Assembly: GCA_016297895.1 (NCBI GenBank) | Contig: JAEDFS010000012.1 | Span: forward strand, 1-46,475 | Origin: Marvinbryantia sp. | Lineage (GTDB): Bacteria; Bacillota; Clostridia; Lachnospirales; Lachnospiraceae | DNA: 46,475 nucleotides | Direction of reading: 5' to 3' | Shown here: one piece after another, positions 17,076-25,490 of the stretch | How the letters are laid out: the number at the start of each line of letters is the position of its first letter | Numbering within the stretch: position 1 is the stretch's first letter | Notes under the pieces: generated by a model | The model's input: the letters and a program-made list of their open reading frames with translations, nothing else | Told to the model about the DNA's origin: nothing | Databases searched by the model: none | Program-made: the position numbers and the translations under genes

Positions 17076-17114
17076 AATGCTCTGTCGACCGGTGCATCCG
17101 GTCAGCAGAGCATT
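17076..17114 (-). terminator. Intrinsic terminator of the alpha-xylosidase gene
   Basis: On the minus strand, AATGCTCTG pairs with CAGAGCATT, with an inner GACCGG/CCGGTC stem, followed by TTTTAA. It lies 17 bases past the stop codon. Confidence 0.9.
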
Positions 17115-17130
17115 TCTGTTATATCATTCT

Positions 17131-19455
17131 TTAGTCGACGGTCACTTTTACTTCTGTGATTCCTGCCGGCAGTTCTGCTTTCAGAACCTGAGAACCGGTG
17201 TAGATATCTACAGAGATGTTTCCTGTTGTTTTTTCCAGAGTAAATGTGATTTCTTTTCCGCAGCGGGATGCGCAGATCCGGTTTACGATATTTCCATTCG
17301 TATCCGGCACGCAGCAGACCGCTTCGCATCCGTTCTGGAGCTGATACAGCCGTAAGGACAATCCATCCTGGTAATCATAATCCGGTCTGTGGTCATTAGC
17401 TCCAAGAGCAAACAATGTATTCTCACGGACATACAGCGGCATGGAGAAATAATCATACGTTTCTTCATTCCAGCTTCCGCCCTCTTTTACTGCACCGCTT
17501 AACAGATGAGTCCATGCTCCCTTCGGCAGATAATACTGGGATACTCCATCTTCACGGAGGATCGGTGCCACCATCAGCGCATCACCCAGCATATACTGCG
17601 TATCCAGATATGCGCATCCCGGATCCCGGGTAAATTCAAATACCATGGGACGCATAACCGGTGTTCCCTCTTCATGAGCCTCAATTGCCTTTGCATAAAT
17701 ATAAGGCATCATTCTGCATTTTAATTTGGTGAAGAATGCAACGACCTCATTTGCTTCCTCATCGAAAAGCCAGGGCACACGATAGCTTCCTGATCCATGA
17801 AGACGACTGTGGGTAGACATCAGGCCAAATGCGGCCCATCTCTTATAAAGATCCGGTGTTGCCGTGCTTTCAAATCCGGAAATATCATGGCTCCAGAAGG
17901 AAAATCCGCTCATTGCGAAGGAAAGGCCGCCGCGCAGTGTCTCAGCCATGGAAGGATAATTAGCGAAACAGTCACCGCCCCAGTGTACCGGGAACTGCTG
18001 CCCGCCTGCTGTAGCACTTCTTGCAAAGAGAACTGCTTCTGTCTCTCCCTTTACTTCCTTTAAAAGACCAAACACCGCTTTATTATAGAGATAGGTATAG
18101 TAATTATGCATAGCCTGAGGATCGCTTCCGTCAAAATAAGTAACATTGACCGGAATTCTCTCACCAAAGTCTGTCTTGAAGCAGTCTACGCCACAGTCCA
18201 GAATGGTCTTTAATTTATCTGTATACCACTTTGTCGCTGCCGGATTGGTGAAGTCTACCAGGCCCATTCCTGCCTGCCAGTTATCGGTCTGCCATACACC
18301 TTTTCCGTCTGCTCTCTTCAACAGATATCCATTTTCCATACCTTCTTTGAAAAATGCGGTTCCCTGAGCAATGTACGGATTGATCCATGCACAGATCTTC
18401 AATCCTTTTTCATGGTATCTCTGAATGGTACCCTTAATATCAGGGAAGCATTCCTCATCCCATTCAAAATCACACCAATGGAATGCCTTCATCCAGAAAC
18501 AGTCGAAATGGAATACGCTTAAGGGAATATCTCTTTCAAACATTCCATCGATGAAAGAACTGGTTGTTTTTTCATCATAATTGGTCGTAAAGGATGTAGA
18601 AAGCCACAGTCCAAAGGACCATGCCGGCGGAAGTGCCGGACGTCCGGTCAGTGCAGTATAATTCTTCAGGATCTCCTTCGGTGAAGGACCATAGAAGAAA
18701 TAATAGGAAAGCTGTTCTCCCGGTACGGAAAATCCTACATATTCCACTTTCTCACTGGCCACTTCAAAGGATACGTTATCGGAGCTGTCTACAAATACAC
18801 CATATCCTCTGTTGGTCATATAGAAAGGAATGCTCTTATAGGCAATCTGGGAAGCAGTTCCGCCGTCTTCATTCCAGGTATCCACCACCTGTCCGTTTTT
18901 CACGAATGCAGTGAACCGTTCACCCAGACCATATACGCATTCTCCTACAGAGAGAGAAAGCTCATTGAGCATATAAGGCTGATAATCCTCTGTCAGATAG
19001 TTCTTCTCCGGGAACATGGTGCTGACTTTTCTGTCCCAGCACATGCAGCCCAGGTTTCTGAATCCGCAGGTCGTCAGTACTTTTCCGTCAGCCTCAAAAG
19101 AATAGCTGAAATTCTGTCTGCTGACTCTTACCTGCATCAATCCGGTATCAAGAAGTGCTTCCTCATCTGTGATCGTCACTTCCGGCTCAATGATCGTCTC
19201 ATTTTTTTCAAACTCCGGAAGATGAGTATCATATCCCTCATAATGCCATGCCTTCACGGAAATACTTGTTTTTCCCACAGCTTTGAACTCGATGGTGATC
19301 ACCGGCATATTCAGTGTATCCCCGCGGCCTGCGATCTGTTTTACCGGTGCAATGACCCGCATACCTCCCGGAATCTTACTTACGGTATAAGCCTGTGCCG
19401 CAAACAGACCATTGGAACGTTCACTGCGCAGCCAGTAGCCTTCTGTAAACTTCAT
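17131..19455 (-). CDS. yicI: GH31 alpha-xylosidase, YicI-like
   Basis: This is a 774-residue cytosolic glycoside hydrolase of family 31, almost the length of E. coli YicI (772). An N-terminal beta-sandwich (about 1-270) is followed by the (beta/alpha)8 barrel with nucleophile Asp429 in FKTDFGERIP and acid/base Asp495 in HWGGDC, and C-terminal beta domains. The stretches DGSDPQAMHNYY and SSHSRLHGS-like (STHSRLHGSGSYRVPW) match the YicI subgroup, so alpha-xylosidase activity (for example on isoprimeverose from xyloglucan) is more likely than alpha-glucosidase, but this is inference from similarity. It has no signal peptide. It lies 91 bases after the AraC gene, with GAAGGAGGATTTCAT before ATG. 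Confidence 0.9.
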   Translation of the reverse strand: MKFTEGYWLRSERSNGLFAAQAYTVSKIPGGMRVIAPVKQIAGRGDTLNMPVITIEFKAVGKTSISVKAWHYEGYDTHLPEFEKNETIIEPEVTITDEEALLDTGLMQVRVSRQNFSYSFEADGKVLTTCGFRNLGCMCWDRKVSTMFPEKNYLTEDYQPYMLNELSLSVGECVYGLGERFTAFVKNGQVVDTWNEDGGTASQIAYKSIPFYMTNRGYGVFVDSSDNVSFEVASEKVEYVGFSVPGEQLSYYFFYGPSPKEILKNYTALTGRPALPPAWSFGLWLSTSFTTNYDEKTTSSFIDGMFERDIPLSVFHFDCFWMKAFHWCDFEWDEECFPDIKGTIQRYHEKGLKICAWINPYIAQGTAFFKEGMENGYLLKRADGKGVWQTDNWQAGMGLVDFTNPAATKWYTDKLKTILDCGVDCFKTDFGERIPVNVTYFDGSDPQAMHNYYTYLYNKAVFGLLKEVKGETEAVLFARSATAGGQQFPVHWGGDCFANYPSMAETLRGGLSFAMSGFSFWSHDISGFESTATPDLYKRWAAFGLMSTHSRLHGSGSYRVPWLFDEEANEVVAFFTKLKCRMMPYIYAKAIEAHEEGTPVMRPMVFEFTRDPGCAYLDTQYMLGDALMVAPILREDGVSQYYLPKGAWTHLLSGAVKEGGSWNEETYDYFSMPLYVRENTLFALGANDHRPDYDYQDGLSLRLYQLQNGCEAVCCVPDTNGNIVNRICASRCGKEITFTLEKTTGNISVDIYTGSQVLKAELPAGITEVKVTVD

Positions 19456-19546
19456 ATGAAATCCTCCTTCATATATTCAAGATTTTGTTATATCCTTTTT
19501 ATCACATTTTTAAGAAAAAGTCTTGTATATAATTGGGAATTTATTG

Positions 19547-20380
19547 TCATTTTTTATCTTTTTTATATTTAGCCGGTGTACATCCGAATTCTTTTTTAAA
19601 TGCCTCGATAAAGGACTTGATGTTCGGGAATCCGCAGGCAAAGGCAACTTCTGTCATTCCTGCCTCCGTCTGCTCCAGCATCGTTCTTGCTTGATTCAGG
19701 CGGATCCGGGTCAGATGTCTGTGGAAGGTCTCACCGGTAGAATTTTTAAAAAATCTGGAAAAGTAGGCCGGTGTCATAGACATCACATCCCCCATCTGAC
19801 TGACTGTGATCGGAGTATCGTAATGCTCTTCCATGTAGGTGATGGCCTTTTTCACTTTTTTCACATTTTTGTATTCGACTCCCCGGATCGCCGTATCCTC
19901 TTTTTCCATACGGCATTCTCTCAGAAGAATCAGACACATCTGCCTGAGTAATACCGATATTTCCAGCTCATAGTAGTCCTCTTTTTTCTGATATGCTCTT
20001 GCGGTCTTTCGGATGATATCAGCCAGCTCTTTTTCCTGAGAGCTTCCCTTTTCAAATACAAAACAGTCACGTTCCAGATCTGCCCCGTATTCTGTCAGAA
20101 GCTGATCCGACAGCAAAACCGTAATCGACCGCATGACCGGTGAAGCTGTGGCGTCTGTCTCATGAAGTTCACCGCTGTTGGAAAAAAAAATCTCACCTGC
20201 TTCCGCCCTGATTTCTCTGGATCCTGCTTTTCCGCAGATACATCCTTCCAGAACAAGATCAAACTCAAGATGACTGTGCCAGTGCATAGGATAACGAAGC
20301 TGATCCATTCCGGAACCGCCATAATATATTTTTGCCGGTATCCCCCGCTCTGTTTCCACATATTCCCGATAATAGCTCAT
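19547..20380 (-). CDS. AraC-family transcription regulator
   Basis: This is a 277-residue regulator. The start MSYYREYV at 20380 has GGAGGAAAAGG upstream; an extra 13 open codons lie inside the terminator hairpin and are rejected. The N-terminal cupin-like sensor (about 10-110) has MHWHSHLEFDLVLEGC and RAEAGEIFFSNSGELHE. The C-terminal has two helix-turn-helix motifs (about 180-277) with TPITVSQMGDVMSMTPAYFS and the AraC signature region FACGFPNIKSFIEAFKKEFG. It sits between the sugar permeases and the GH31 enzyme, so it very likely controls this sugar locus in response to an oligosaccharide. Confidence 0.93.
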   Translation of the reverse strand: MSYYREYVETERGIPAKIYYGGSGMDQLRYPMHWHSHLEFDLVLEGCICGKAGSREIRAEAGEIFFSNSGELHETDATASPVMRSITVLLSDQLLTEYGADLERDCFVFEKGSSQEKELADIIRKTARAYQKKEDYYELEISVLLRQMCLILLRECRMEKEDTAIRGVEYKNVKKVKKAITYMEEHYDTPITVSQMGDVMSMTPAYFSRFFKNSTGETFHRHLTRIRLNQARTMLEQTEAGMTEVAFACGFPNIKSFIEAFKKEFGCTPAKYKKDKK

Positions 20381-20404
20381 CCTTTTCCTCCACCACATCG
20401 AAAA

Positions 20405-20432
20405 CGCCGCAGAAACCATTGTTCCTGCGGCG
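20405..20432 (-). terminator. Intrinsic terminator after the sugar permeases
   Basis: On the minus strand, CGCCGCAG and CTGCGGCG form an eight-bp stem with a 12-base loop, followed by TTTTCG. It separates the permease genes from the AraC gene, whose ribosome site starts about 15 bases further on. Confidence 0.85.
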
Positions 20433-20443
20433 CTATATTTTGA

Positions 20444-21298
20444 TCAACCTTTTACTGCACCGGATACCATACCTTTAATGATCTGTTTGCTGAATGCAAA
20501 GTACAGAACAATAATAGGTGCCATGGTAATCAGCATGGCTGTCATCTGCTTCGGATAGTCAGAAGCAAACTGACCCTTGAACTGTGTCAGTGCAAGAGGC
20601 ACGGTCTGAAGAGCAACGTCTTTGATCAGAACCAATGCGAAAGAGAACTCATTCCAGCAGCTGAATACCTGAATGATGGCTACTGTTACCAGAATTGGTT
20701 TACAGATCGGGAAGATAATATGCCACAAAGTATAAGAGAAGCTACTTCCGTCGATAGCCGCTGCTTCTTCCAGAGAAATAGGAATTCCTTTCACATACCC
20801 TTCCACCAGGAATATACCCATGGGAAGTGCAAAGGATATGTAAGGCAGCAACAGAGTAAACCAGCGGTTAGAAAGACCACACTTGTTAAATACTACATAG
20901 ATCGGTACCAGCAGAGAATGGATCGGAATCAGCATACCCATCAGGAACATTGCATAGAGCGCACGGTTGAATTTAAAACGTACTCTTGCAAGGATGTAAC
21001 CTACGATAAAGCTGAATACCACGATCAGAAGAATGGAAATGATCGTTGTACGGGCACTGTTCCACATAGATTCCGGAAGATGATAATCCGGATTGGTCAG
21101 AATTCTCTGATAGTTTTTCAGGGTCGGCTCTGTAGGAAGTCCGATGATATCCGCATTAAATGCTCTCTTCTCTTTAAAGGAGGAATAAAACATCCAGATA
21201 ATCGGGAAGATACAGGAGAGAGAAAATACAATCAATACAAAGTTCATCAAAAAGCCGCTGACATATCTTCCGGCTTTGTTTGATTTTTTCTTTTCCAT
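20444..21298 (-). CDS. Sugar ABC transporter permease (MalG-type)
   Basis: This is a 284-residue carbohydrate ABC permease of the MalG type. A first helix (about 15-37, NFVLIVFSLSCIFPIIWMFY) is followed by the typical SFKEKRAF segment. It has further helices at about 80-105, 115-140, 148-170, 195-220 and 255-275, and the EAA loop EEAAAIDGSSFSYTLWHIIF. It lies three bases after the MalF-type permease and is terminated at 20405-20432. With its partner and the binding protein at 22331 it makes an importer lacking its own ATPase gene, as usual for this family, where a shared MsmK/MalK-type ATPase serves several importers. Confidence 0.94.
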   Translation of the reverse strand: MEKKKSNKAGRYVSGFLMNFVLIVFSLSCIFPIIWMFYSSFKEKRAFNADIIGLPTEPTLKNYQRILTNPDYHLPESMWNSARTTIISILLIVVFSFIVGYILARVRFKFNRALYAMFLMGMLIPIHSLLVPIYVVFNKCGLSNRWFTLLLPYISFALPMGIFLVEGYVKGIPISLEEAAAIDGSSFSYTLWHIIFPICKPILVTVAIIQVFSCWNEFSFALVLIKDVALQTVPLALTQFKGQFASDYPKQMTAMLITMAPIIVLYFAFSKQIIKGMVSGAVKG

Positions 21299-21301
21299 GA
21301 C

Positions 21302-22195
21302 TTATGCCTCCTTTTCTCTGGTAATATATTTCACAAGAGCCTGTGAACCACCGATTACCAGTAATGATAATACAAAGATTGCTACGGATATACAGCTTCC
21401 GTAACCCATGTTGCTCTGTCCGAAGGATACATTGTATCCGTACATTGCCATAACCATAGATGAAGTTCCGGGACCACCCTTGGTCATGACGTAAATATTA
21501 TCGAATGCTTTCATGTTACCTGCGATACACAGGGTCATACATACCAGCATTGTATTCTTAATCAATGGAAGTGTAATGTGAAGAGCCGTCTGCACACCAT
21601 TTGCTCCGTCGATCGAAGCACTTTCAAAAATCTCTGTATCAATAGATGATACAGCTGACAGAATAATTACCATATAATATCCGATGAACTGCCAGATCAG
21701 AGGAATCGATACAAGCAGCATGACCAGATCGGAATTACTCAGCCAAACCTGGCAAAGGTCTTTTCTTCCGATAGCTGTAAGGAACCAGTTGATCAGACCG
21801 TATTTGTTGTGGTAGATCATATTCCAGATCAAACCGATACAAACTGCAGCGATGGTACTTGGGAAGAAACCAAAGGTTCTGTGCATGGTTTTAAATTTCA
21901 CCAGCTTGGAATTTACCATCATTACAAGAACAAAGGCAATACCTACCTGACCGATCAGACAGGCAATTACCAGATAAATATTATGTCCGAAGGACTGCCA
22001 GAATGTGCCATCCTTGAACAGCGTTATGTAATTCGCAAGACCTGTAAACGTCTTCTGAGGACCGCCCTTCCACTCAAAAAAGCTGTATACCAGTGCGGTA
22101 ACCAGAGGTACAAATACTGTAAAAACAAACAATGCAACGGGAATCAGCAAGTAAAAAAAGATGGTTTTTTTGCTTGGCTTAATTGCATTTAACAT
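21302..22195 (-). CDS. Sugar ABC transporter permease (MalF-type)
   Basis: This is a 297-residue permease. The chosen start is MLNAIKPSKK at 22195 with GGAGAGGGATGC in front; the longer open frame runs through the upstream terminator hairpin. It shows six helices (first at about 14-36), a loop FEWKGGPQKTFTGLANYITL typical of MalF-type sugar permeases, and the EAA loop ESASIDGANGVQTALHITLP. It is the partner of the next permease. Expression relative to the binding protein is likely lowered by the hairpin at 22258-22291. Confidence 0.93.
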   Translation of the reverse strand: MLNAIKPSKKTIFFYLLIPVALFVFTVFVPLVTALVYSFFEWKGGPQKTFTGLANYITLFKDGTFWQSFGHNIYLVIACLIGQVGIAFVLVMMVNSKLVKFKTMHRTFGFFPSTIAAVCIGLIWNMIYHNKYGLINWFLTAIGRKDLCQVWLSNSDLVMLLVSIPLIWQFIGYYMVIILSAVSSIDTEIFESASIDGANGVQTALHITLPLIKNTMLVCMTLCIAGNMKAFDNIYVMTKGGPGTSSMVMAMYGYNVSFGQSNMGYGSCISVAIFVLSLLVIGGSQALVKYITREKEA

Positions 22196-22257
22196 AAAGC
22201 ATCCCTCTCCTTCCTGTGTTACTGTCAGCGAAAATGTTTCGCCGCTTGGTATTGAAA

Positions 22258-22291
22258 AACCGTTCTGCCCACTGCCGCGGGCAGAACGGTT
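22258..22291 (-). terminator. Strong hairpin between binding-protein and permease genes
   Basis: A perfect 13-bp stem (AACCGTTCTGCCC with its complement) and an eight-base loop are followed on the minus strand by TTTCAATA; with the last stem bases this gives five T. It looks like a partial terminator that lets a fraction of transcripts continue into the permeases. A second small hairpin (GCGAAA-ATG-TTTCGC, 22228-22242) follows. Confidence 0.75.
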
Positions 22292-22330
22292 CATTACCCA
22301 TTTTCAGGATTTAATATCCAGCTGTGAATC

Positions 22331-23686
22331 TTAGTAGTTAGCTTCGTATGCTGCCTGTGCGTTAGCTGCAACATCTGCTGCTTCCATTTCACCATTCATC
22401 ATGGTCTGAAGGTCTGTGTTCAGAACTTCCCAAACAGCACCGTTGATGTAGGAGTCATAGATTTCACATTTCTCTGTATCTACATAAGACCAGTTATAGA
22501 AATCCTGTGTAACCTGATCGAATTTGGAAAGGTCAACGTCAGCAACCTTTGTAAGTCCGCCCAGTGCGTAGTTTTCAGCAACATAGCTTGCGAATGCCGG
22601 ACCTGTCAGTTCCTGAGCAAGGTCGATAGCTGCTGCTAATTTATCCGGATCTTCAGCAACCTTGGAGTTGATTGCTACTGCATATCCAAGACCGATGTTC
22701 TGAGATGTCGGAGCTTCTGTAGCGTCTGCCGGCTGCGGAAGAACTGCGAATCCCATGTTGTTCCATTTTTCTTCATCAGATTCTTTCAGTGTAGCCCAGA
22801 TGTAGGACTCATCCCAGTTACCGCCGATGAATGCTGCTGCATCGCCTGCGATGTAGTATTCACGAGCGTCTTCGTTTGTAACTGCATTGAAGTCTTCGTT
22901 GAAGATGGATGTTTCTGTGAACAGTCTCTTTGTTTCTTCCAGTGCTTTAACAAATGCTTCGTCTGTGAATGCAGCGCCTTCTTTGTTGATCAGGCTCTGG
23001 AACCATTCCGGACCTGTATATCTGTTGCCCAGTGTGGAAAGGAAGCAGCTGTTTGCCTGCCATTTTCCGCCGTTACCAAATGCAATTGTTGTGATACCCT
23101 GCTCATTGAAGTATTCAGAAGCTTTTTCTACATCTTCCCATGTGCTCGGGAATGCATCGAATCCAGCCTCTGCCCACATAGCTTTGTCATAAACCACAAC
23201 TGTACAGGTACCACCTGTCAGAACCGGATATCCGTAAATGGAATCGCCGCTTAAGAACGGAGTGAAGTAAGCCTGCTCATAATCTGCATAGTAGGGTGAA
23301 GCTTTGATTGCATCTGTCAGATCAACGATCAGTCCCTGCTCTGCCCAAGCCTTTGTGTTCATACCCTGAAGCATGAATACGTCCGGAAGGTCACCAGCGG
23401 ATGCCAGAGTTGCGATCTGTGTTTTGTACTCTGCATTTGCCAGAACGTTCTCATTAACAGTAATTTCCGGATGAGCCTCGATCCAAGCTGCCAGAGTTGT
23501 TCTTAATCCGTCAGAACCACCGTTTCCTTCTGATTCCTCAGATGTGGAATAGTGCATAATGGTAAGTTCGCCTGTGTAAGCAAGATCGTTGTCTGCTACC
23601 GGTGTTGCTGCCATAGCGGAGCTTGCTAATGTAGTAGCTGCTACAGCTGTTGCAATTACTGTGCTAAAAATCTGTTTCTTTTTCAT
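22331..23686 (-). CDS. Sugar ABC transporter binding protein (family 1)
   Basis: This is a 451-residue extracellular binding protein of the MalE/family 1 type. The signal peptide covers about 1-27 and ends SAMA before ATP. There is no Cys in the leader, so no lipobox. Family blocks include TIMHYSTSEESEG at the first strand, YKTQIATLASAGDLPDVFML, and the domain-linking ITTIAFGNGGKW and AAAFIGGNWDE. It is the first gene of the sugar locus and presumably binds the oligosaccharide that the alpha-xylosidase degrades. Start supported by AAGGAGGATTCAGTA before ATG. It carries far stronger expression signals than the permeases downstream. Confidence 0.93.
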   Translation of the reverse strand: MKKKQIFSTVIATAVAATTLASSAMAATPVADNDLAYTGELTIMHYSTSEESEGNGGSDGLRTTLAAWIEAHPEITVNENVLANAEYKTQIATLASAGDLPDVFMLQGMNTKAWAEQGLIVDLTDAIKASPYYADYEQAYFTPFLSGDSIYGYPVLTGGTCTVVVYDKAMWAEAGFDAFPSTWEDVEKASEYFNEQGITTIAFGNGGKWQANSCFLSTLGNRYTGPEWFQSLINKEGAAFTDEAFVKALEETKRLFTETSIFNEDFNAVTNEDAREYYIAGDAAAFIGGNWDESYIWATLKESDEEKWNNMGFAVLPQPADATEAPTSQNIGLGYAVAINSKVAEDPDKLAAAIDLAQELTGPAFASYVAENYALGGLTKVADVDLSKFDQVTQDFYNWSYVDTEKCEIYDSYINGAVWEVLNTDLQTMMNGEMEAADVAANAQAAYEANY

Positions 23687-23981
23687 TACTGAATCCTCCT
23701 TTTTTTATGAAACTTACTGTTTTCACGATAAGTATTGTCAATTACGTCGCTACTTAATCGTTTTCATAAACATATTAAACAGCATTTTTACCATTTTGTC
23801 AATCTGTATTTTTGATATTTTATATGTTTTGGCATTTTTGCCTGTTTTTATTCTTTTGATTTGTGCACTTTAACTTAATTCATGTTTTTATTTCTTTTAT
23901 CCTTTTCATTCCCCCAATTCCATTTTCCTGTTTTTCTCTCCTTTATTTCCGGTTTTTCCTTAAACGTTTTCATTCCCTGTA
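23687..23981 (-). promoter_or_regulatory. Control region of the sugar locus
   Basis: No gene is seen in these 295 bases. On the minus strand a perfect -35 TTGACA lies at 23736-23741, but the -10 at 17 bases (AGTAAG) is weak, which suggests an activated promoter. Two near-identical 14-base elements occur at 23753-23766 and 23959-23972. On the minus strand they read TGAAAACGATTAAG and TGAAAACGTTTAAG, matching 12 of 14 positions of the catabolite-responsive element. One is 12 bases upstream of the -35. The second lies just beyond the spoVAE stop. CcpA or a LacI-type regulator is the likely ligand. Confidence 0.5.
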
Positions 23982-24338
23982 TTACTTCTTCATTTTCGGC
24001 TGCCAGATCAGACTTGCCAAATAGGAAAACACAAGTGCGGAAGAGATTCCCACTGCACTGGCTGTAAATCCTCCTTTAAAGATTCCAATAAAACCATCCT
24101 GGTCTACAGCCTTTCTGACTCCCTCCCAGAGCAGATTGCCAAATCCCAGCAAAGGAACGCTCACCCCTGCCCCCGCATACTCTTTCAGCGGCGCAAAAAT
24201 ACCCAGTGCCCCCAGAATACTCCCCGTCACCACCAGCAGAACCATGATTCTTCCCGGCATCAGTTTCGTTTTTTCGATCAGGATCTGTACCAGAATACAG
24301 ATCACACCTCCTACCCAGAACGCATTGATATAATCCAT
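23982..24338 (-). CDS. spoVAE: Stage V sporulation protein AE (SpoVAEb-type)
   Basis: This 118-residue membrane protein has helices at about 5-22, 32-52, 65-88 and 94-112 and the conserved GSILGALGIFAPLKEYAGAG and VPLLGFGNLLWEGVRKAVDQ segments of SpoVAE. Family knowledge: SpoVA proteins form the channel that moves Ca-dipicolinate into the forespore during sporulation and out during germination. It is the last gene of the split spoVA locus, 36 bases after spoVAD, with no spoVAF or spoVAEa following. Confidence 0.95.
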   Translation of the reverse strand: MDYINAFWVGGVICILVQILIEKTKLMPGRIMVLLVVTGSILGALGIFAPLKEYAGAGVSVPLLGFGNLLWEGVRKAVDQDGFIGIFKGGFTASAVGISSALVFSYLASLIWQPKMKK

Positions 24339-24374
24339 TTTCTTTTATCCGTCCTTTCCTGCTTTTAAGATTTG

Positions 24375-25391
24375 TCAGCAATGCTCCAGCACAACGCCGT
24401 GGGCGATTCCCGGTACACTTTTCCCTTCATTAAAGCTCACCGTGGAGAGCAATGCCCCCGTAGGTACAAACAATACCCTCTTCCAGCTTCCTCTTGCAAT
24501 CATGGGCAAAATTTTTGCGGACAGAACCGTTGCGGAGCATCCGCATCCGCTTCCTCCCGAATGGGTATCCTGTTTTTCCCGGTCATAGATCTCAATTCCG
24601 CAGTCCATATGCACGTTGCTGATATCAAAACCTTTTTCCTTCATCAGGCTGATCAGAATCTCCTGCCCCACATACCCCAGATCTCCCGTAATGATCCGGT
24701 CATAATCGGCAGGCATCCGGTTAAGATCCATCAGATTCTGATAGATTGTATCTGCGGCAGCCGGTGCCATGCAGGCACCCATATTCATAGAATCCTTTAC
24801 TCCGTAATCCACCACTTTACCGGTTGTGATCTCTGTGATTCTTACCTTTCCTCCCTGTTTTCCGAGAATGAATGCCCCACTTCCGGTCACCGTCCAGGAA
24901 GCGGCAAGGGGCCGCTGATTTCCGTAACTAAGCGGAAAGCGGAACTGTTTTTCCGCACTCGCAAAGTGACTGGAAGTGACCGCTGCCGCATAATCAGCAT
25001 ATCCGCCTGACAGGGTCATAGCAGCCAGCGACAACGCTTCCCCGCAGGTGGAACAGGCTCCGTACAATCCGAATAAAGGGATCTTAAAATCCTCTAATCC
25101 AAAAGAAGTGGCGATCAGCTGTCCCAAAAGGTCTCCTCCAAATAGATAACGGACCTGAAATGCCTTTACTCCGGCAGCGCCAAGGGCCGCCTGAACAGCT
25201 TCCGCCTGCATGGTACTTTCCGCTGCCTCCCAGTTTTTTTCTCCGAAAAAATCATCCGTACTGACCAGGTCAAACGCCTTTCCCAGAGGCCCTTCCCCTT
25301 CTTTTTTTCCTACCACTGACGCATTTCCAATGATATGAGGTGCTTCACCAAGCCGGATACTCTGTTTTCCCATCATCTGATTTTCTGCCAT
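24375..25391 (-). CDS. spoVAD: Stage V sporulation protein AD
   Basis: This 338-residue soluble protein has a thiolase-like fold that in Bacillus binds dipicolinic acid. Conserved segments are GKAFDLVSTDDFFGEKNWE, GLYGACSTCGEALSLAAM (where thiolases have their Cys), and DTHSGGSGCGCSATVLSAKI near the C-terminus. Length and blocks match Bacillus SpoVAD. In a standard spoVA operon it follows spoVAC directly, but here about 9.65 kb (antiporter genes) lies between them. Start supported by ACAGGAGGAGCGGAAT before ATG. Only 32 bases separate it from a terminator, and a sigma-G-like promoter overlaps that terminator. Confidence 0.96.
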   Translation of the reverse strand: MAENQMMGKQSIRLGEAPHIIGNASVVGKKEGEGPLGKAFDLVSTDDFFGEKNWEAAESTMQAEAVQAALGAAGVKAFQVRYLFGGDLLGQLIATSFGLEDFKIPLFGLYGACSTCGEALSLAAMTLSGGYADYAAAVTSSHFASAEKQFRFPLSYGNQRPLAASWTVTGSGAFILGKQGGKVRITEITTGKVVDYGVKDSMNMGACMAPAAADTIYQNLMDLNRMPADYDRIITGDLGYVGQEILISLMKEKGFDISNVHMDCGIEIYDREKQDTHSGGSGCGCSATVLSAKILPMIARGSWKRVLFVPTGALLSTVSFNEGKSVPGIAHGVVLEHC

Positions 25392-25423
25392 ATTCCGCTC
25401 CTCCTGTCAATTCAAATAAAAGA

Positions 25424-25446
25424 GACACTATTTTTCAGATAGTGTC
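25424..25446 (-). terminator. Intrinsic terminator of the antiporter operon
   Basis: On the minus strand, GACACTAT and ATAGTGTC form an eight-bp stem with loop CTGAAAA, followed by TCTTTTATTT. It lies 44 bases past the last antiporter gene and 32 bases before spoVAD, so the two units are separated. Confidence 0.85.
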
Positions 25447-25469
25447 CCCTTTTATAGAAAAAACTATTC
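25440..25469 (-). promoter_or_regulatory. spoVAD: Candidate forespore (sigma-G-like) promoter of spoVAD-spoVAE
   Basis: On the minus strand, GAATA (25465-25469) and GACACTA (25440-25446) are 18 bases apart. The sigma-G consensus is about G-H-A-T-R and CATACTA, so the -10 matches five of seven. The -10 coincides with the 5' arm of the terminator hairpin. Transcripts starting here would lack that arm and could not form the terminator. Confidence 0.4.
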
Positions 25470-25490
25470 TCTATGGCATCTATTTCGATT

